Assembly (NCBI GenBank): GCA_013823625.1
Contig: PNMM01000001.1
Location: 1 to 64,000 of the forward strand
Direction: 5' to 3'
DNA: 64,000 nucleotides
Source of the DNA: Microbacterium sp.
GTDB taxonomy: Bacteria; Actinomycetota; Actinomycetes; Actinomycetales; Microbacteriaceae
Below, in pieces: positions 18,012-26,804 of the stretch. The translations under genes were made by a program, and so were the position numbers. Position 1 is the first letter of the stretch, and each line of letters begins with the position of its first letter. The notes beneath the pieces were generated by a model. The model saw only the letters and a program-made list of their open reading frames with translations. It ran no database searches and was not told the DNA's origin.

Positions 18012-19291
18012 GCGGTCTTCCCTTCGATAGTGGCAAACACGGGGGCACTCGTGATGCTCTCGGGCAAACGGTGACCCATGCGGTCGCGCTTGGCCGAGAG
18101 ATAGCCCTCGTTGTCATCGCCCACGCCGACGACCAGCGGAACGAGAGCGCTCACCTCGACACCGTACTGCGTCAGCTGACGCTGCTTTTCGGGGTTGTTG
18201 CTGAGCAAGCGCACGCGCGAGACGCCGAGGTCACGCAACATGTCGCTCGCTGCCTGGTAGTCGCGCGCGTCGGCCGGGAGGCCGAGAGCCAGGTTGGCAT
18301 CGAGCGTGTCGTAGCCGTCTTCTTGCAGGCGGTAGGCCTTGAGCTTGTTGATGAGGCCGATCCCGCGCCCTTCGTGCCCGCGCATGTAGAGCACGGCTCC
18401 ACCCTGGCGCTGAATGACATCAAGTGCGGCGTCGAGCTGGGGGCCGCATTCGCACTTGAGCGAGCCGAACGCCTCGCCCGTGAGGCACTCAGAGTGCACG
18501 CGCACGATCATGTCGTCGTGGGGCATCCCGCTGACAATCGCCACGTGGTCGGCACCCGTCTTGCGGTCGCGGTAGGCGCGCATCGAGAAGGGGCCGTGTG
18601 TGGTCGGTACGGTCGTTGCCACCTCGAACGTGACGCTGCTGGCACGCTCGCCGGCGCGGGCTGGTGAGCCAGCGGCGAAGTCTTCGCCCGACTCGAGGTA
18701 GGCAATGAGGTCGACGATCGTGATGACGACGACACCTTCGTGCTCGCCGAACCGAATGAGCTCGGGCAAACGCATCATGTCGCCGTCGTCGGCAACGACC
18801 TCGCCGATCGCCGCGACGGGGCGCAGCCCCGCGAGGTGCATGAGTTCGACGGCGGCTTCGGTGTGACCGGCGCGCTCGCGCACGCCGCCGTCGACCGCGC
18901 GAAGCGGTAGTACGTGACCGGGCCGAATGAGGCTCGTGGGAGTCGATGCGGGGTCGGCGAGCGTGCGCAGCGTGTGCGTGCGGTCACCCGCGCTAATGCC
19001 CGTGGTGATGCGATCGGCCGCATCGACGGTGACCGTGTAGGCCGTGCGTCGCGGGTCTTGGTTGTCGCTCACCATGAGCGGCAAGTTCAGGGCGTCGGCG
19101 ATCTCGTTGGTCATGGGCGCGCACAAGAAGCCACTCGTGTGGCGAATCGTCCACGCGATCCACTCGGTCGTTGCGAGCTCGGCCGAGATAACGACGTCGC
19201 CCTCGTTCTCGCGGCCTTCGTCGTCGGCGACGAGCACGGGCTTGCCCTCGCGAAGAGCGGCGAGAGCCTGGGGGATTGTTCCGATGCTCAT
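18008..19291 (-). CDS. ribBA: Bifunctional DHBP synthase / GTP cyclohydrolase II
   Basis: A 427-residue fusion. The N-terminal RibB domain (1 to about 205) makes 3,4-dihydroxy-2-butanone 4-phosphate and shows DDEGRENEGD, RPGHVLPL and the HTEAAVELMHLAG segment. The C-terminal RibA domain (about 212-427) opens GTP and shows the zinc cysteines in ECLTGEAFGSLKCECGPQ and the motif GHEGRGIGLINK. Both domains look intact, giving both precursors of riboflavin. It overlaps ribE upstream and ribH downstream by 4 nt each. Confidence 0.97.
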   Translation of the reverse strand: MSIGTIPQALAALREGKPVLVADDEGRENEGDVVISAELATTEWIAWTIRHTSGFLCAPMTNEIADALNLPLMVSDNQDPRRTAYTVTVDAADRITTGISAGDRTHTLRTLADPASTPTSLIRPGHVLPLRAVDGGVRERAGHTEAAVELMHLAGLRPVAAIGEVVADDGDMMRLPELIRFGEHEGVVVITIVDLIAYLESGEDFAAGSPARAGERASSVTFEVATTVPTTHGPFSMRAYRDRKTGADHVAIVSGMPHDDMIVRVHSECLTGEAFGSLKCECGPQLDAALDVIQRQGGAVLYMRGHEGRGIGLINKLKAYRLQEDGYDTLDANLALGLPADARDYQAASDMLRDLGVSRVRLLSNNPEKQRQLTQYGVEVSALVPLVVGVGDDNEGYLSAKRDRMGHRLPESITSAPVFATIEGKTA

Positions 19292-19902
19292 GAGTCGGTC
19301 CTTCCGTCGGTTGCGCCGAAGCGCACCAGTCGCGCCACGTGGCGGGCGAGAATGTCGGTTTCGATGTTGGCGGTGTCGCCGACCTGCTTGCGGCCGAGCG
19401 TGGTCACGGCAAGGGTTTCGGGAATCAGCGAGACCTCGAACCAGTCGTCGCCCGCCGCGCTCACGGTGAGGCTCACGCCATCCACGGCGATCGAGCCCTT
19501 ATCGACCACGAGCGGGGCATGCGCGGGGTCGAGCGAGAAGCGCAGCACTCGCCAGGCGTCTTGCTGCCGCACCTCGAGCACGGTCGTCGTGCCGTCGATG
19601 TGGCCTTGGACAATGTGCCCGCCGAGGCGGTCGCCCACGGATGCCGCGCGCTCAAGGTTGACGGGCTCGCCCTCGCCCCACGTGCCGATCGTGCTCATCG
19701 TCAGCGTCTGGCCCATGACGTCGGCCGTGAACCAGTCGTCGCCCTGCTCGACCACGGTGAGGCACACGCCGTTGACCGAAATGGAGTCACCGTGGGCGGC
19801 GTCGCTCACGACGAGCGGCCCGCGCACGGTGAGTCGGCCCGCGTCGCCGCGGGGCTCCCAGCGCACCATGGCGCCGAGCTCTTCGATCAATCCGGTAAAC
19901 AT
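19288..19902 (-). CDS. ribE: Riboflavin synthase alpha chain
   Basis: A 204-residue enzyme dismutating lumazine to riboflavin. It consists of two tandem lumazine-binding barrels. The start MFTGLIEELG is the family signature, and the repeated pattern is visible as DSISVNGVCLTV (first half) and GSIAVDGVSLTV (second half), with GHIVQGHIDGT at the junction. Length is typical. The start is ATG 19900-19902, 3 nt after the ribD stop, and its stop overlaps the start of ribBA. Confidence 0.97.
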   Translation of the reverse strand: MFTGLIEELGAMVRWEPRGDAGRLTVRGPLVVSDAAHGDSISVNGVCLTVVEQGDDWFTADVMGQTLTMSTIGTWGEGEPVNLERAASVGDRLGGHIVQGHIDGTTTVLEVRQQDAWRVLRFSLDPAHAPLVVDKGSIAVDGVSLTVSAAGDDWFEVSLIPETLAVTTLGRKQVGDTANIETDILARHVARLVRFGATDGRTDS

Positions 19903-19905
19903 CGT

Positions 19906-20949
19906 CTAGTCCTCAAGGGTGGGTCGGTGGGGGCGAGCGACGACGAGCAGGTCGTCTCCGAGCGATTCGATGTGATGGATGCGCAGCGCAAGCGCCTCGC
20001 TCATCGTCGTGACCCCCAGATCGTCGATGGCCGTCTTGGGCCCGCCGAGCAGCAGGGGAGCGAGGTAGACCAGCACGTCGTCGACGAGTCCCTCGCGCAG
20101 AAAGGCGCTCGCAAGGGTGGGGCCGCCCTCCACGTACAGGCGTCGGATTCCTCGCTGGTACAACTCGCTCAAGCCCGCGCCGAGGTCGCGGTGGCCGAGT
20201 TCGATGAGTCCGGCAGGGTGCTGGCGCAGCCGGGCATCCGTCGGCACCGGGGTTGTTCCGAAGACGACGGGAATCGGCTGGTCGGGCAGCAGTTCGCCGC
20301 CGTCGCCGCGGGCCGTGAGGGTGGGGTCGTCGGCGAGCACGGTTCCCGTGCCCACGGCGATGGCGTCGTGGGCGGCGCGCTGCTCGTGCACGCGCTGGCG
20401 TGCGGCGGCGCCCGTGATCCACTGGCTCGTGCCGTCGGCCGCGGCGGCGCGGCCGTCGAGCGTCGACGCCCACTTGACCGTGACGAAGGGGCGGCCGAGG
20501 CGCACGCTCGTGAGCCAGGGGCGCAGCAGTTCTTCTGCTTCGTCAGCGAGCACGCCGCCGATGACGTCGATACCCGCGGCACGCAGTCGGTCGGCGCCGC
20601 CGCCCGCGATGGGGTTGGGGTCGTCGAGCGCGTAGATCACGCGGGCGACACCGGCGTCGATGAGGGCTTGCGCGCAGGGGCCCGTGCGACCCGTGTGGTT
20701 GCAGGGCTCGAGCGTGACGACGGCCGTGAGGCCTGCCGCGCTCGCGACGTGCGCGAGGGCATCCACTTCGGCGTGATCGGTACCCACCCCGCGATGCCAG
20801 CCTTCGGCGACGATCGTGCCGGCCGCGTCGAGAAGCACGCAGCCCACTTGGGGGTTCTCGCCGACCGCGGGGCCGTGCGTTGCGAGGCTGAGGGCGCGCC
20901 GCATCGCCGCGACGAGAGTCTCGTCGACGTGCGGTGCGGTGCTGGTCAT
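19906..20949 (-). CDS. ribD: Bifunctional deaminase/reductase RibD
   Basis: A 347-residue enzyme performing the deamination and ribose reduction after GTP ring opening. The N-terminal cytidine-deaminase-like domain has zinc ligands His59 and Glu61 (HAEVDAL) with Cys83 and Cys92 (EPCNHTGRTGPC). The C-terminal reductase domain starts near residue 150 and includes RPFVTVKWASTLDGR and YVEGGPTLA. ATG 20947-20949 is chosen because AAGGA stands about 7 nt upstream; the frame running up to 21123 would pass through the riboswitch. It is the first gene of the rib operon. Confidence 0.96.
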   Translation of the reverse strand: MTSTAPHVDETLVAAMRRALSLATHGPAVGENPQVGCVLLDAAGTIVAEGWHRGVGTDHAEVDALAHVASAAGLTAVVTLEPCNHTGRTGPCAQALIDAGVARVIYALDDPNPIAGGGADRLRAAGIDVIGGVLADEAEELLRPWLTSVRLGRPFVTVKWASTLDGRAAAADGTSQWITGAAARQRVHEQRAAHDAIAVGTGTVLADDPTLTARGDGGELLPDQPIPVVFGTTPVPTDARLRQHPAGLIELGHRDLGAGLSELYQRGIRRLYVEGGPTLASAFLREGLVDDVLVYLAPLLLGGPKTAIDDLGVTTMSEALALRIHHIESLGDDLLVVARPHRPTLED

Positions 20950-21010
20950 CGGGGTTCCTTCAGAATCAGGAACGCATCCGGGGTCGCGCGCACGGCATGC
21001 TGCCGCTCGC

Positions 21011-21137
21011 GTGTTCCTCCCATCCGGACTTTCACCGTCGGCACCGGAATTCCACCGGTTCAACCGCTCTCGAGTTGCCTCGATCACGGGTCGCGGGCTT
21101 TCACCGCCGGCTCGGATTTTCACCGACCCCGGAACAC
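21011..21137 (-). promoter_or_regulatory. FMN riboswitch (RFN element)
   Basis: The minus strand carries the conserved RFN blocks in order: GGTCGGTGAAAATCCG, then GGCGGTGAAAGCCCGCGA, then GGTGGAATTCCGGTGCCG, then ACGGTGAAAGTCCGGATGGG. A perfect 7-bp P1 stem (GGAACAC with GTGTTCC) closes the element exactly at its ends. It lies 62 nt upstream of the ribD start. FMN binding would reduce expression of the rib operon, probably by hiding the ribosome site, because I see no terminator hairpin with U-tract between it and ribD. Confidence 0.95.
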
Positions 21138-21264
21138 GTACTTGCTATCAGAGTAGTCAACCGCTCTGAACCCGTACTATTCCCCGTGCTTAGCTGGGAA
21201 TCACTGGGGTGTTTGGTGGGTGCTTGCGGGGGGCGACGGATGGTGGCATCCGTTCTGGGAGCGC

Positions 21265-21276
21265 GCACAGATGTGC
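21265..21276. promoter_or_regulatory. Candidate SorC-family operator upstream of its own gene
   Basis: GCACAGATGTGC is a perfect 12-bp palindrome 21 nt before the regulator ATG. Its right half TGTGCAG recurs in the site upstream of glpD (22297-22312). Confidence 0.5.
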
Positions 21277-21297
21277 AGCGCATGTCAGACTGCCGCC

Positions 21298-22284
21298 ATG
21301 CCCGCGAGTGACCCCGATACCGCGAAGACCGCTGCAGCGCTCACGGCCGCGCAGCTGTACTACATGCAAGACCTCACGATGGAGGCCATTGCGGTCGAGC
21401 TGGGAACCTCGCGGTCGTCGGTCTCGCGGCTGCTGTCGTTCGCGCGGGAGTCAGGCCTTGTCGACATTCAGATTCGCTCGCCCTTCGATCGCGGGCTTGA
21501 TCTCGAGCACGAGATTCTCGCGCGGCATCGCGTCGTGGCGCACGTCGTGCCGATGCCTGAGTCGATCAGTGATGTTGATCGACTCGAGCGCGTGGCCATG
21601 ACCGCGGGTCGACTGCTCGGGCGCTTCATTGACGCGAACATGGTCGTGGGGGTCGCGTGGGGGTCAACGCTCGGGGCGATGAGCCGGCACCTCATCAAGA
21701 AGCCCACGCACAACACCGTGGTCGTGCAGATGAACGGCGCGGGCAACGTGCAAACCACCGGAATCGACTACGCGAGCGAGATTCTGCACCGTTTCGGCGA
21801 AGCGTTCGGCGCTCAAGTGCAGCAGTTTCCGGTGCCCGCGTTCTTCGACGACCCGGCCACGCGCGATGCCCTGTGGCGCGAGCGAAGCACCCAACGGCTG
21901 CTCGAGATTCAAGCCCGCATGGATGTTGCCGTGTTCGGGCTCGGCTCGCCCTTCGCCGAAGTGCCGAGTCAGGTCTACATCGGCGGCTACCTTGACGCCG
22001 TTGACTACCGCAGCTTGAGCGCCGACGGCGTCGTGGGTGACGTGGCCACGGTTTTCTACCGCAGTGACGGAACCTTTGACGGCATCGCCCTCAACGCCCG
22101 GGCGTCGGGCCCGGGGCTCGAGCGCTTGCGTCGCGTCGCACGCCGCGTGGGCATCGTGTCAGGCGTGCAGAAACTGCCGAGCTTGCGCGGGGCGCTCGCC
22201 GCCGGCCTCATCACCGATCTCGTGCTCGACGAGAGTTTGGCGACCGCACTCGTCTCTGGCGACGGTGGGGCAGCGAAGGGCTGA
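21298..22284 (+). CDS. SorC-family sugar-binding transcriptional regulator
   Basis: A 328-residue protein from ATG 21298; the frame extends upstream to 21220 but crosses the candidate operator. An N-terminal helix-turn-helix (about 18-45: TMEAIAVELGTSRSSVSRLL) precedes a SorC/DeoR-type effector domain with GVAWGSTL, VVVQMNGAGN and FGLGSPF segments that normally bind a phosphorylated sugar or polyol. It lies directly upstream of glpD and glpK on the same strand, so it probably controls glycerol or glycerol-3-phosphate use and perhaps itself. The effector is not known. Confidence 0.88.
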   Translation: MPASDPDTAKTAAALTAAQLYYMQDLTMEAIAVELGTSRSSVSRLLSFARESGLVDIQIRSPFDRGLDLEHEILARHRVVAHVVPMPESISDVDRLERVAMTAGRLLGRFIDANMVVGVAWGSTLGAMSRHLIKKPTHNTVVVQMNGAGNVQTTGIDYASEILHRFGEAFGAQVQQFPVPAFFDDPATRDALWRERSTQRLLEIQARMDVAVFGLGSPFAEVPSQVYIGGYLDAVDYRSLSADGVVGDVATVFYRSDGTFDGIALNARASGPGLERLRRVARRVGIVSGVQKLPSLRGALAAGLITDLVLDESLATALVSGDGGAAKG

Positions 22285-22296
22285 CCCCGGGGGCTG

Positions 22297-22312
22297 CTGC
22301 ACGTTTGTGCAG
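22297..22312. promoter_or_regulatory. Candidate SorC-family operator upstream of glpD
   Basis: CTGCACGTTTGTGCAG has perfect 6-bp arms around a GTTT centre. It sits 13 nt past the regulator stop and about 94 nt before the glpD start and shares TGTGCAG with the site at 21265. Two GAAGATTG direct repeats 20 bp apart (22321 and 22341) follow it. Confidence 0.5.
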
Positions 22313-22405
22313 AGGGGTTGGAAGATTGGGCGAAGCGTCAGAAGATTGACCCGGCGACACGAGCCGTCGCCCTCGATACGTCGAACGAGAACGGTCAGCA
22401 TCCCG

Positions 22406-24139
22406 ATGCCTTCCCGCACTTCCTCCTCTTCTGTTCGCGCGACCGTTGAGGCGCTGCGCGCCCGACCGGAGTGCGAGGTGCTCATCATCGGTGCGGGCAT
22501 CAATGGCATCGCGACGTTTCGCGACCTCGCGCTCAACGGCGTCGACGTTGTGCTTGTCGACCGCGACGACTACGTGGCCGGTGCCTCGTCGGGCTCGTCG
22601 CACATGATCCACGGCGGCATTCGCTACCTCGAGAACGGCGAGTTTCGCCTCGTCAACGAGTCGGTACACGAGCGCAACGCGCTGCTGCGGCTTGCCCCGC
22701 ACTACGTGCGCCCGCTGCCCACGACGATTCCGATCTTCTCGACCTTCTCGAGCCTGCTCGCGGCACCGCTGCGGTTCATGGGCGTCAAGTCGAAGACTCG
22801 CAAAGAGCGCGGCGCGCTCATCATCAAGGTCGGCCTCACGATCTACGACATCTTCTCGCGCGATGGTGGTCGGGTGCCGCGGCACCAGTTCCGGGGCGCG
22901 AAGGCCTCGCGCAAGCTCTTGCCCGCGCTGCGCCGCGACGTCAAGTGGACCGCGACCTACTACGACGCCTCGATGCACGACCCCGAGCGGCTCGCGCTCG
23001 ACGTGCTGATGGATGGCGTTGCTGAGGGTGACCGCGCGCGAGCATCCAACTACCTCGAAGCCGTGGGCATGGGCGCCGACGGTGCGGTGACGCTGCGCGA
23101 TGCGGTCACGGGTGACACGTTCGACCTGCGGGCGCGTGTGGTTGTCAACGCCTCGGGCCCGTGGACCGACCTCACCAACGAAGCCCTCGGCGAGCCCACG
23201 CAGTTCATGGGCGGCACGAAGGGCTCGCACATCGTTGTCGATCACCCCGAGCTGCTCGCCGCGTGCAACGGTCGCGAGATCTTCTTCGAGTTCACGGATG
23301 GCCGCATCGTGCTCATCTACCCGCTCAAGGGTCGCGTGCTCATCGGCACCACCGACATCGCGCACGACATGGCCGAGCCGATTCGGTGCACCGAGCCCGA
23401 GGTCGACTACTTCATCGAGGTCGTCAAGTACGTCTTTCCGAGCATCCCGGTCGACCGGTCGCACATCGTCTTCCGCTTCTCGGGCGTGCGCCCGCTTCCG
23501 CGACAAGATGCCGCGTCGAACGCGCAGATCAGTCGTGACTACCGCGTCGAAGAGGGCGAGCGCGGCGGCGTGCCGGTGCTGAGCCTCGTCGGCGGCAAGT
23601 GGACGACGTTCCGCGCGCTGGGCGAGCAACTGGGCGGGCGCGTGCTCACCCTGCTGGGTCGCACGCGCAGTGTCAGCACCGATGGCCGTCTCATCGGCGG
23701 CGCCGTCGGGTACCCGACGACCCCCGAGGCACGCTCCGCGTGGCTCGCTACGCACGGCGCGGGCGTGGGTTCCGACCGTACGGCCGAGCTGCTCGAGCGA
23801 TATGGCACGAGCGCTGAGGCGATCATCCGCCGCATCGCTGCGACCTCGGATGCGCCCCTCGCCGCCGCGCCCGACTACTCGCGCGCCGAACTACGTCACC
23901 TCGTCGAGACCGAGCAAGTCGTGCGCCTCGTCGATGTGCTGCTGCGGCGCACGTCGCTCGCCTTCCGTGGACTCGTCACTGATGCCCTGCTGCTCGAGCT
24001 CGCCGAGCTACTCGGTGACTCGCTTGGATGGGATGCGAAGCGTCGCGCGCAAGAGGTCGACGATGCCAGGCTGTATCTCGCCGACCGGCACGGAATCACG
24101 CTCGACAGCGCACCGTCGCGCTCTCGCAGAAAGGGCTGA
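22406..24139 (+). CDS. glpD: Glycerol-3-phosphate dehydrogenase, FAD-dependent
   Basis: A 577-residue enzyme oxidising glycerol 3-phosphate to dihydroxyacetone phosphate and passing electrons to the quinone pool at the membrane. The FAD-binding fold starts LIIGAGINGIATFRDL (about 26-41), followed by GASSGSSHMIHGGIRYL and, further on, GGKWTTFRALGEQ, both typical of GlpD. A C-terminal helical domain (about 430-560) is present. I chose ATG 22406 because upstream codons overlap the regulator gene and the operator; the ribosome site is weak. Glycerol kinase follows after 3 nt. Confidence 0.95.
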   Translation: MPSRTSSSSVRATVEALRARPECEVLIIGAGINGIATFRDLALNGVDVVLVDRDDYVAGASSGSSHMIHGGIRYLENGEFRLVNESVHERNALLRLAPHYVRPLPTTIPIFSTFSSLLAAPLRFMGVKSKTRKERGALIIKVGLTIYDIFSRDGGRVPRHQFRGAKASRKLLPALRRDVKWTATYYDASMHDPERLALDVLMDGVAEGDRARASNYLEAVGMGADGAVTLRDAVTGDTFDLRARVVVNASGPWTDLTNEALGEPTQFMGGTKGSHIVVDHPELLAACNGREIFFEFTDGRIVLIYPLKGRVLIGTTDIAHDMAEPIRCTEPEVDYFIEVVKYVFPSIPVDRSHIVFRFSGVRPLPRQDAASNAQISRDYRVEEGERGGVPVLSLVGGKWTTFRALGEQLGGRVLTLLGRTRSVSTDGRLIGGAVGYPTTPEARSAWLATHGAGVGSDRTAELLERYGTSAEAIIRRIAATSDAPLAAAPDYSRAELRHLVETEQVVRLVDVLLRRTSLAFRGLVTDALLLELAELLGDSLGWDAKRRAQEVDDARLYLADRHGITLDSAPSRSRRKG

Positions 24140-24142
24140 GCC

Positions 24143-25657
24143 ATGAGCCACATCGTCGCCATCGACCAGGGAACCACGAGCACGCGCGCCGTGGTCGTTG
24201 ACCACCACGGGGCCATTGTCTCGGTGGGTCAGCACCCGCACGAGCAGATCTTTCCGAAGGCGGGCTGGGTCGAGCACGATCCGATGGAGATCTGGCACAA
24301 CACGCAAGAGGTCATCGGCCAGGCACTCGGCAAGGCGGGCATCACGCGGCACGACGTTGCTGCGATTGGCATCACCAACCAGCGCGAGACGGCTGTCGTG
24401 TGGGATCGACTGACGGGTCACCCCGTCTACAACGCCATCGTGTGGCAAGACACGCGCACGCAAGACCTCGTTGACGAGCTCGCGGCTGACGGGGGAGTGC
24501 GGCGCTTCGCCGAGATCACCGGCCTGCCGCTCGCCACCTACTTCAGTGCGACCAAGATCGCGTGGATTCTCGACCACGTCGAGGGAGCCCGTGCGCGTGC
24601 CGAAGCCGGCGAGCTGCTCTTCGGCACGATCGACACGTGGCTGCTCTGGAATCTCACGGGCGGCGTCAACGGAGGCGTGCACGCCACCGACGTCACCAAC
24701 GCGAGCCGCACGCTGCTCATGAACCTGCGCACTCTCGACTGGGATGACACTCTGCTGGCCGCCTTCGGCGTGCCGCGGGCGATGCTGCCCGAGGTTCGTT
24801 CGTCGGCCGAAGTGTTCGGGCACGCGCACACGGGGTCGTTGCTGCGCGAGGTGCCCGTGGCGGGCATCCTGGGCGATCAGCAGGCGGCGACCTTTGGCCA
24901 GGCTGCTTTCGAAGCCGGTGCCTCAAAGAACACGTACGGCACGGGCAACTTCTTGATCGTCAACACGGGCGAGCAGATCGTGGCCTCGCAGCACGGACTG
25001 CTGACAACCGTTGCTTACCAACTGGGCGACGAAGCCCCGCGGTACGCACTCGAGGGCTCCGTCGCCGTGACGGGCTCGCTCGTGCAGTGGCTGCGCGACA
25101 ACCTGCAGCTGCTCTCGTCGTCGGCCGAGGTCGAGACCCTCGCCGCATCGGTGCCCGACACGGGCGGCGCCTACATCGTGCCCGCCTTCAGCGGACTCTT
25201 CGCGCCCTACTGGCGACCGGATGCCCGCGGCGCGATCGTCGGACTCACCCGGTTCATCACGCGCGCGCACTTGGCCCGCGCCGCCCTCGAGTCGACGGCT
25301 TTTCAGACGCGCGAGGTCATCGACGCCGCCAACGGTGAGGTGCCCGTTCCGATCGCGGAGCTGCGCGTTGACGGCGGCATGACGGCCAACGAGCTGCTCA
25401 TGCAGTTTCAGGCCGACATGCTCGGCATTCCGGTGGTGCGGCCGCGCATCATCGAGACGACCGCGCTCGGGGCGGCCTATGCCGCGGGGCTTGCCGTCGG
25501 CTTCTGGTCGTCACGCGAGGAGCTCACGGCGCTGTGGGGCGAAGACCGTCGTTGGGAGCCCACAATGGCGGCCGACGACCGCGAGCGCCGCCTGCGGGTG
25601 TGGAAGAAGGCGGTCACCCGCACGCTCGACTGGGTCGACGACGACACCTCGGTTTAG
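24143..25657 (+). CDS. glpK: Glycerol kinase
   Basis: A 504-residue FGGY-family kinase making glycerol 3-phosphate, the substrate of the GlpD encoded just upstream. Family features: [13 protein letters not shown] (phosphate 1), [34 protein letters not shown] (phosphate 2) and the FGGY signature region [20 protein letters not shown]. The length is typical. No glycerol facilitator gene is present in this cluster. The stop is followed at 41 nt by the left hairpin of the DUF559 cassette, which may serve as its terminator. Confidence 0.97.
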   Translation: MSHIVAIDQGTTSTRAVVVDHHGAIVSVGQHPHEQIFPKAGWVEHDPMEIWHNTQEVIGQALGKAGITRHDVAAIGITNQRETAVVWDRLTGHPVYNAIVWQDTRTQDLVDELAADGGVRRFAEITGLPLATYFSATKIAWILDHVEGARARAEAGELLFGTIDTWLLWNLTGGVNGGVHATDVTNASRTLLMNLRTLDWDDTLLAAFGVPRAMLPEVRSSAEVFGHAHTGSLLREVPVAGILGDQQAATFGQAAFEAGASKNTYGTGNFLIVNTGEQIVASQHGLLTTVAYQLGDEAPRYALEGSVAVTGSLVQWLRDNLQLLSSSAEVETLAASVPDTGGAYIVPAFSGLFAPYWRPDARGAIVGLTRFITRAHLARAALESTAFQTREVIDAANGEVPVPIAELRVDGGMTANELLMQFQADMLGIPVVRPRIIETTALGAAYAAGLAVGFWSSREELTALWGEDRRWEPTMAADDRERRLRVWKKAVTRTLDWVDDDTSV

Positions 25658-25697
25658 TTCGCTCTTCGGGTCGTCGCTTCAGCGACTGTGCTGGCCT

Positions 25698-25781
25698 GCG
25701 CGTGCACTAACGTCTGCAGAACGGCTTGCCAGGCCGCGCGGGGTTTCGCGCGGTAGGTTCTGCAGACGTTGGTGCCCGCGC
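25698..25781. repeat. Left hairpin of the DUF559 cassette
   Basis: Arms 25698-25722 and 25757-25781 form a 25-bp stem with one G-T wobble and one mismatch. Each arm contains one copy of the unit CGTGCAC(N)AACGTCTGCAG, with a single internal mismatch in the inner arm. The 34-nt loop holds its own 7-bp hairpin (CCGCGCG, 25734-25740, with CGCGCGG, 25747-25753). It lies between the glpK stop and the DUF559 gene start and may double as a terminator. Confidence 0.85.
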
Positions 25782-25872
25782 CCCTCCTCCCCGAAGCGCT
25801 CAGCTGCCGCGGCTACGCGCGTGTGCTGAGGTTTCGCACCCGCGCACGCCGAGCACGCACAGAATCCGGGGT

Positions 25873-26688
25873 GTGCATCTGCTCAACCCCGGCGCTCTCT
25901 ACGGGCGAGACGAGCTCTTGACGCTGGTTTCGCGGCGACGTCTCGATCAGTTGGTCGAAGTCGGCGGCGTCGTGCGCCTTCGGCGTGGTGTCTATTGCTC
26001 GCCAGAGCTGCCCGACGCAGTCCAACGTGCTGTTCGCGCTGGCGGCGTGCTCGGCTGCGTATCGGCGGCCCAGTCGTTCGGCCTCTGGCACCCACCGGAC
26101 GCGCGCGTACACGTTCACTTCGACCGAGCTCGATCACGCCGACGCGCTTCGGGAACAGTGGCGCACTGGTGGCCAACTGTTGCCGCTCGAGAACTCACCC
26201 GGACCAGCCTCGTCGACTCACTCGCCCACGTCGTCCGCTGCCAGCCGCGTGCTGTCGCGGTGGCAGTGATCGACAGCGCTCTGTACGCGGGCCTGGTGTC
26301 GGAAAGTGAGCTGCACGGCATCCTCGCTTGGGTGCCGATGTGCCGTCGCATACTGTGGCCGATGTTCGACGCCCGAAGCGAGTCGGGGATCGAGTCGCTC
26401 GTGCGGGTGGCTCTCGTCGATGCCGGGCTCTCGTGCACGTCGCAGGTTTGGATTCCGGGGGTGGGCCGAGTGGACCTGCTCGTCGACGGTCGCGTCATTG
26501 TCGAAGTTGATGGTCGCCGCTGGCATCAAGGCGAGCAGAGTCGAGACTACGGTCGAGATCTCGCGGCGCTCGCCTCAGGCCTCGGAGTTGTTCGGGTCGA
26601 CTACACACACGCGATCACCCGAGCAGACCTGGTGGTGGGTGCTGTGCGGCAGGCGCTTCGTCGTCCGCGGGCCCTGATCGAGGCGTGA
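25873..26688 (+). CDS. AbiEi-like winged-helix plus DUF559 nuclease-like protein
   Basis: A 271-residue protein from GTG 25873. The open frame reaches back to 25726, but that would read through the hairpin. The N-terminus (about 5-45: ALYGRDELLTLV, GGVVRLRRGVY) resembles the winged helix of AbiEi-type antitoxins. The C-terminal third is a DUF559 domain of the Vsr-like PD-(D/E)xK superfamily: Glu174 (ESLVR), Asp201 (GRVDLLVDG), Glu211 and Asp213 (VEVDGRRWH), His218, then RDYGRDLAALASGLGVVRVDY. The middle (50-165) is a linker of unclear fold. No toxin gene is beside it. Hairpins made of one repeat unit flank it on both sides. DNA binding or cleavage at those repeats is inference. Confidence 0.78.
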   Translation: MHLLNPGALYGRDELLTLVSRRRLDQLVEVGGVVRLRRGVYCSPELPDAVQRAVRAGGVLGCVSAAQSFGLWHPPDARVHVHFDRARSRRRASGTVAHWWPTVAARELTRTSLVDSLAHVVRCQPRAVAVAVIDSALYAGLVSESELHGILAWVPMCRRILWPMFDARSESGIESLVRVALVDAGLSCTSQVWIPGVGRVDLLVDGRVIVEVDGRRWHQGEQSRDYGRDLAALASGLGVVRVDYTHAITRADLVVGAVRQALRRPRALIEA

Positions 26689-26700
26689 CTCTACGGTTCG

Positions 26701-26779
26701 CGTGCACCAACGTCTGCAGAACGTGACGGTTGAACTTGTTCGGCATCTCTAGACCCGATACTGCAGACGTTCGTGCACG
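26701..26779. repeat. Right hairpin of the DUF559 cassette
   Basis: Arms 26701-26719 (CGTGCACCAACGTCTGCAG) and 26761-26779 form a 19-bp stem with one mismatch around a 41-nt loop. The arms are the same unit as in the left hairpin, while the loop is unrelated. It starts 12 nt after the DUF559 stop and ends 25 nt before the stop of the convergent HAD gene, so it could terminate both. Confidence 0.85.
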
Positions 26780-26804
26780 TGTTCGCCGGGCGCTGCTCGC
26801 CGAG

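Noticed and set aside
22211-23755. A 514-codon minus-strand open frame
   Set aside because: It is the reverse-strand shadow of glpD and the end of the regulator gene and shows no domain features.
25726-25872. Longer N-terminus for the DUF559 gene
   Set aside because: It would be encoded by the arm of the left hairpin and is Arg/Pro-rich without domain similarity; the winged-helix similarity begins at GTG 25873.
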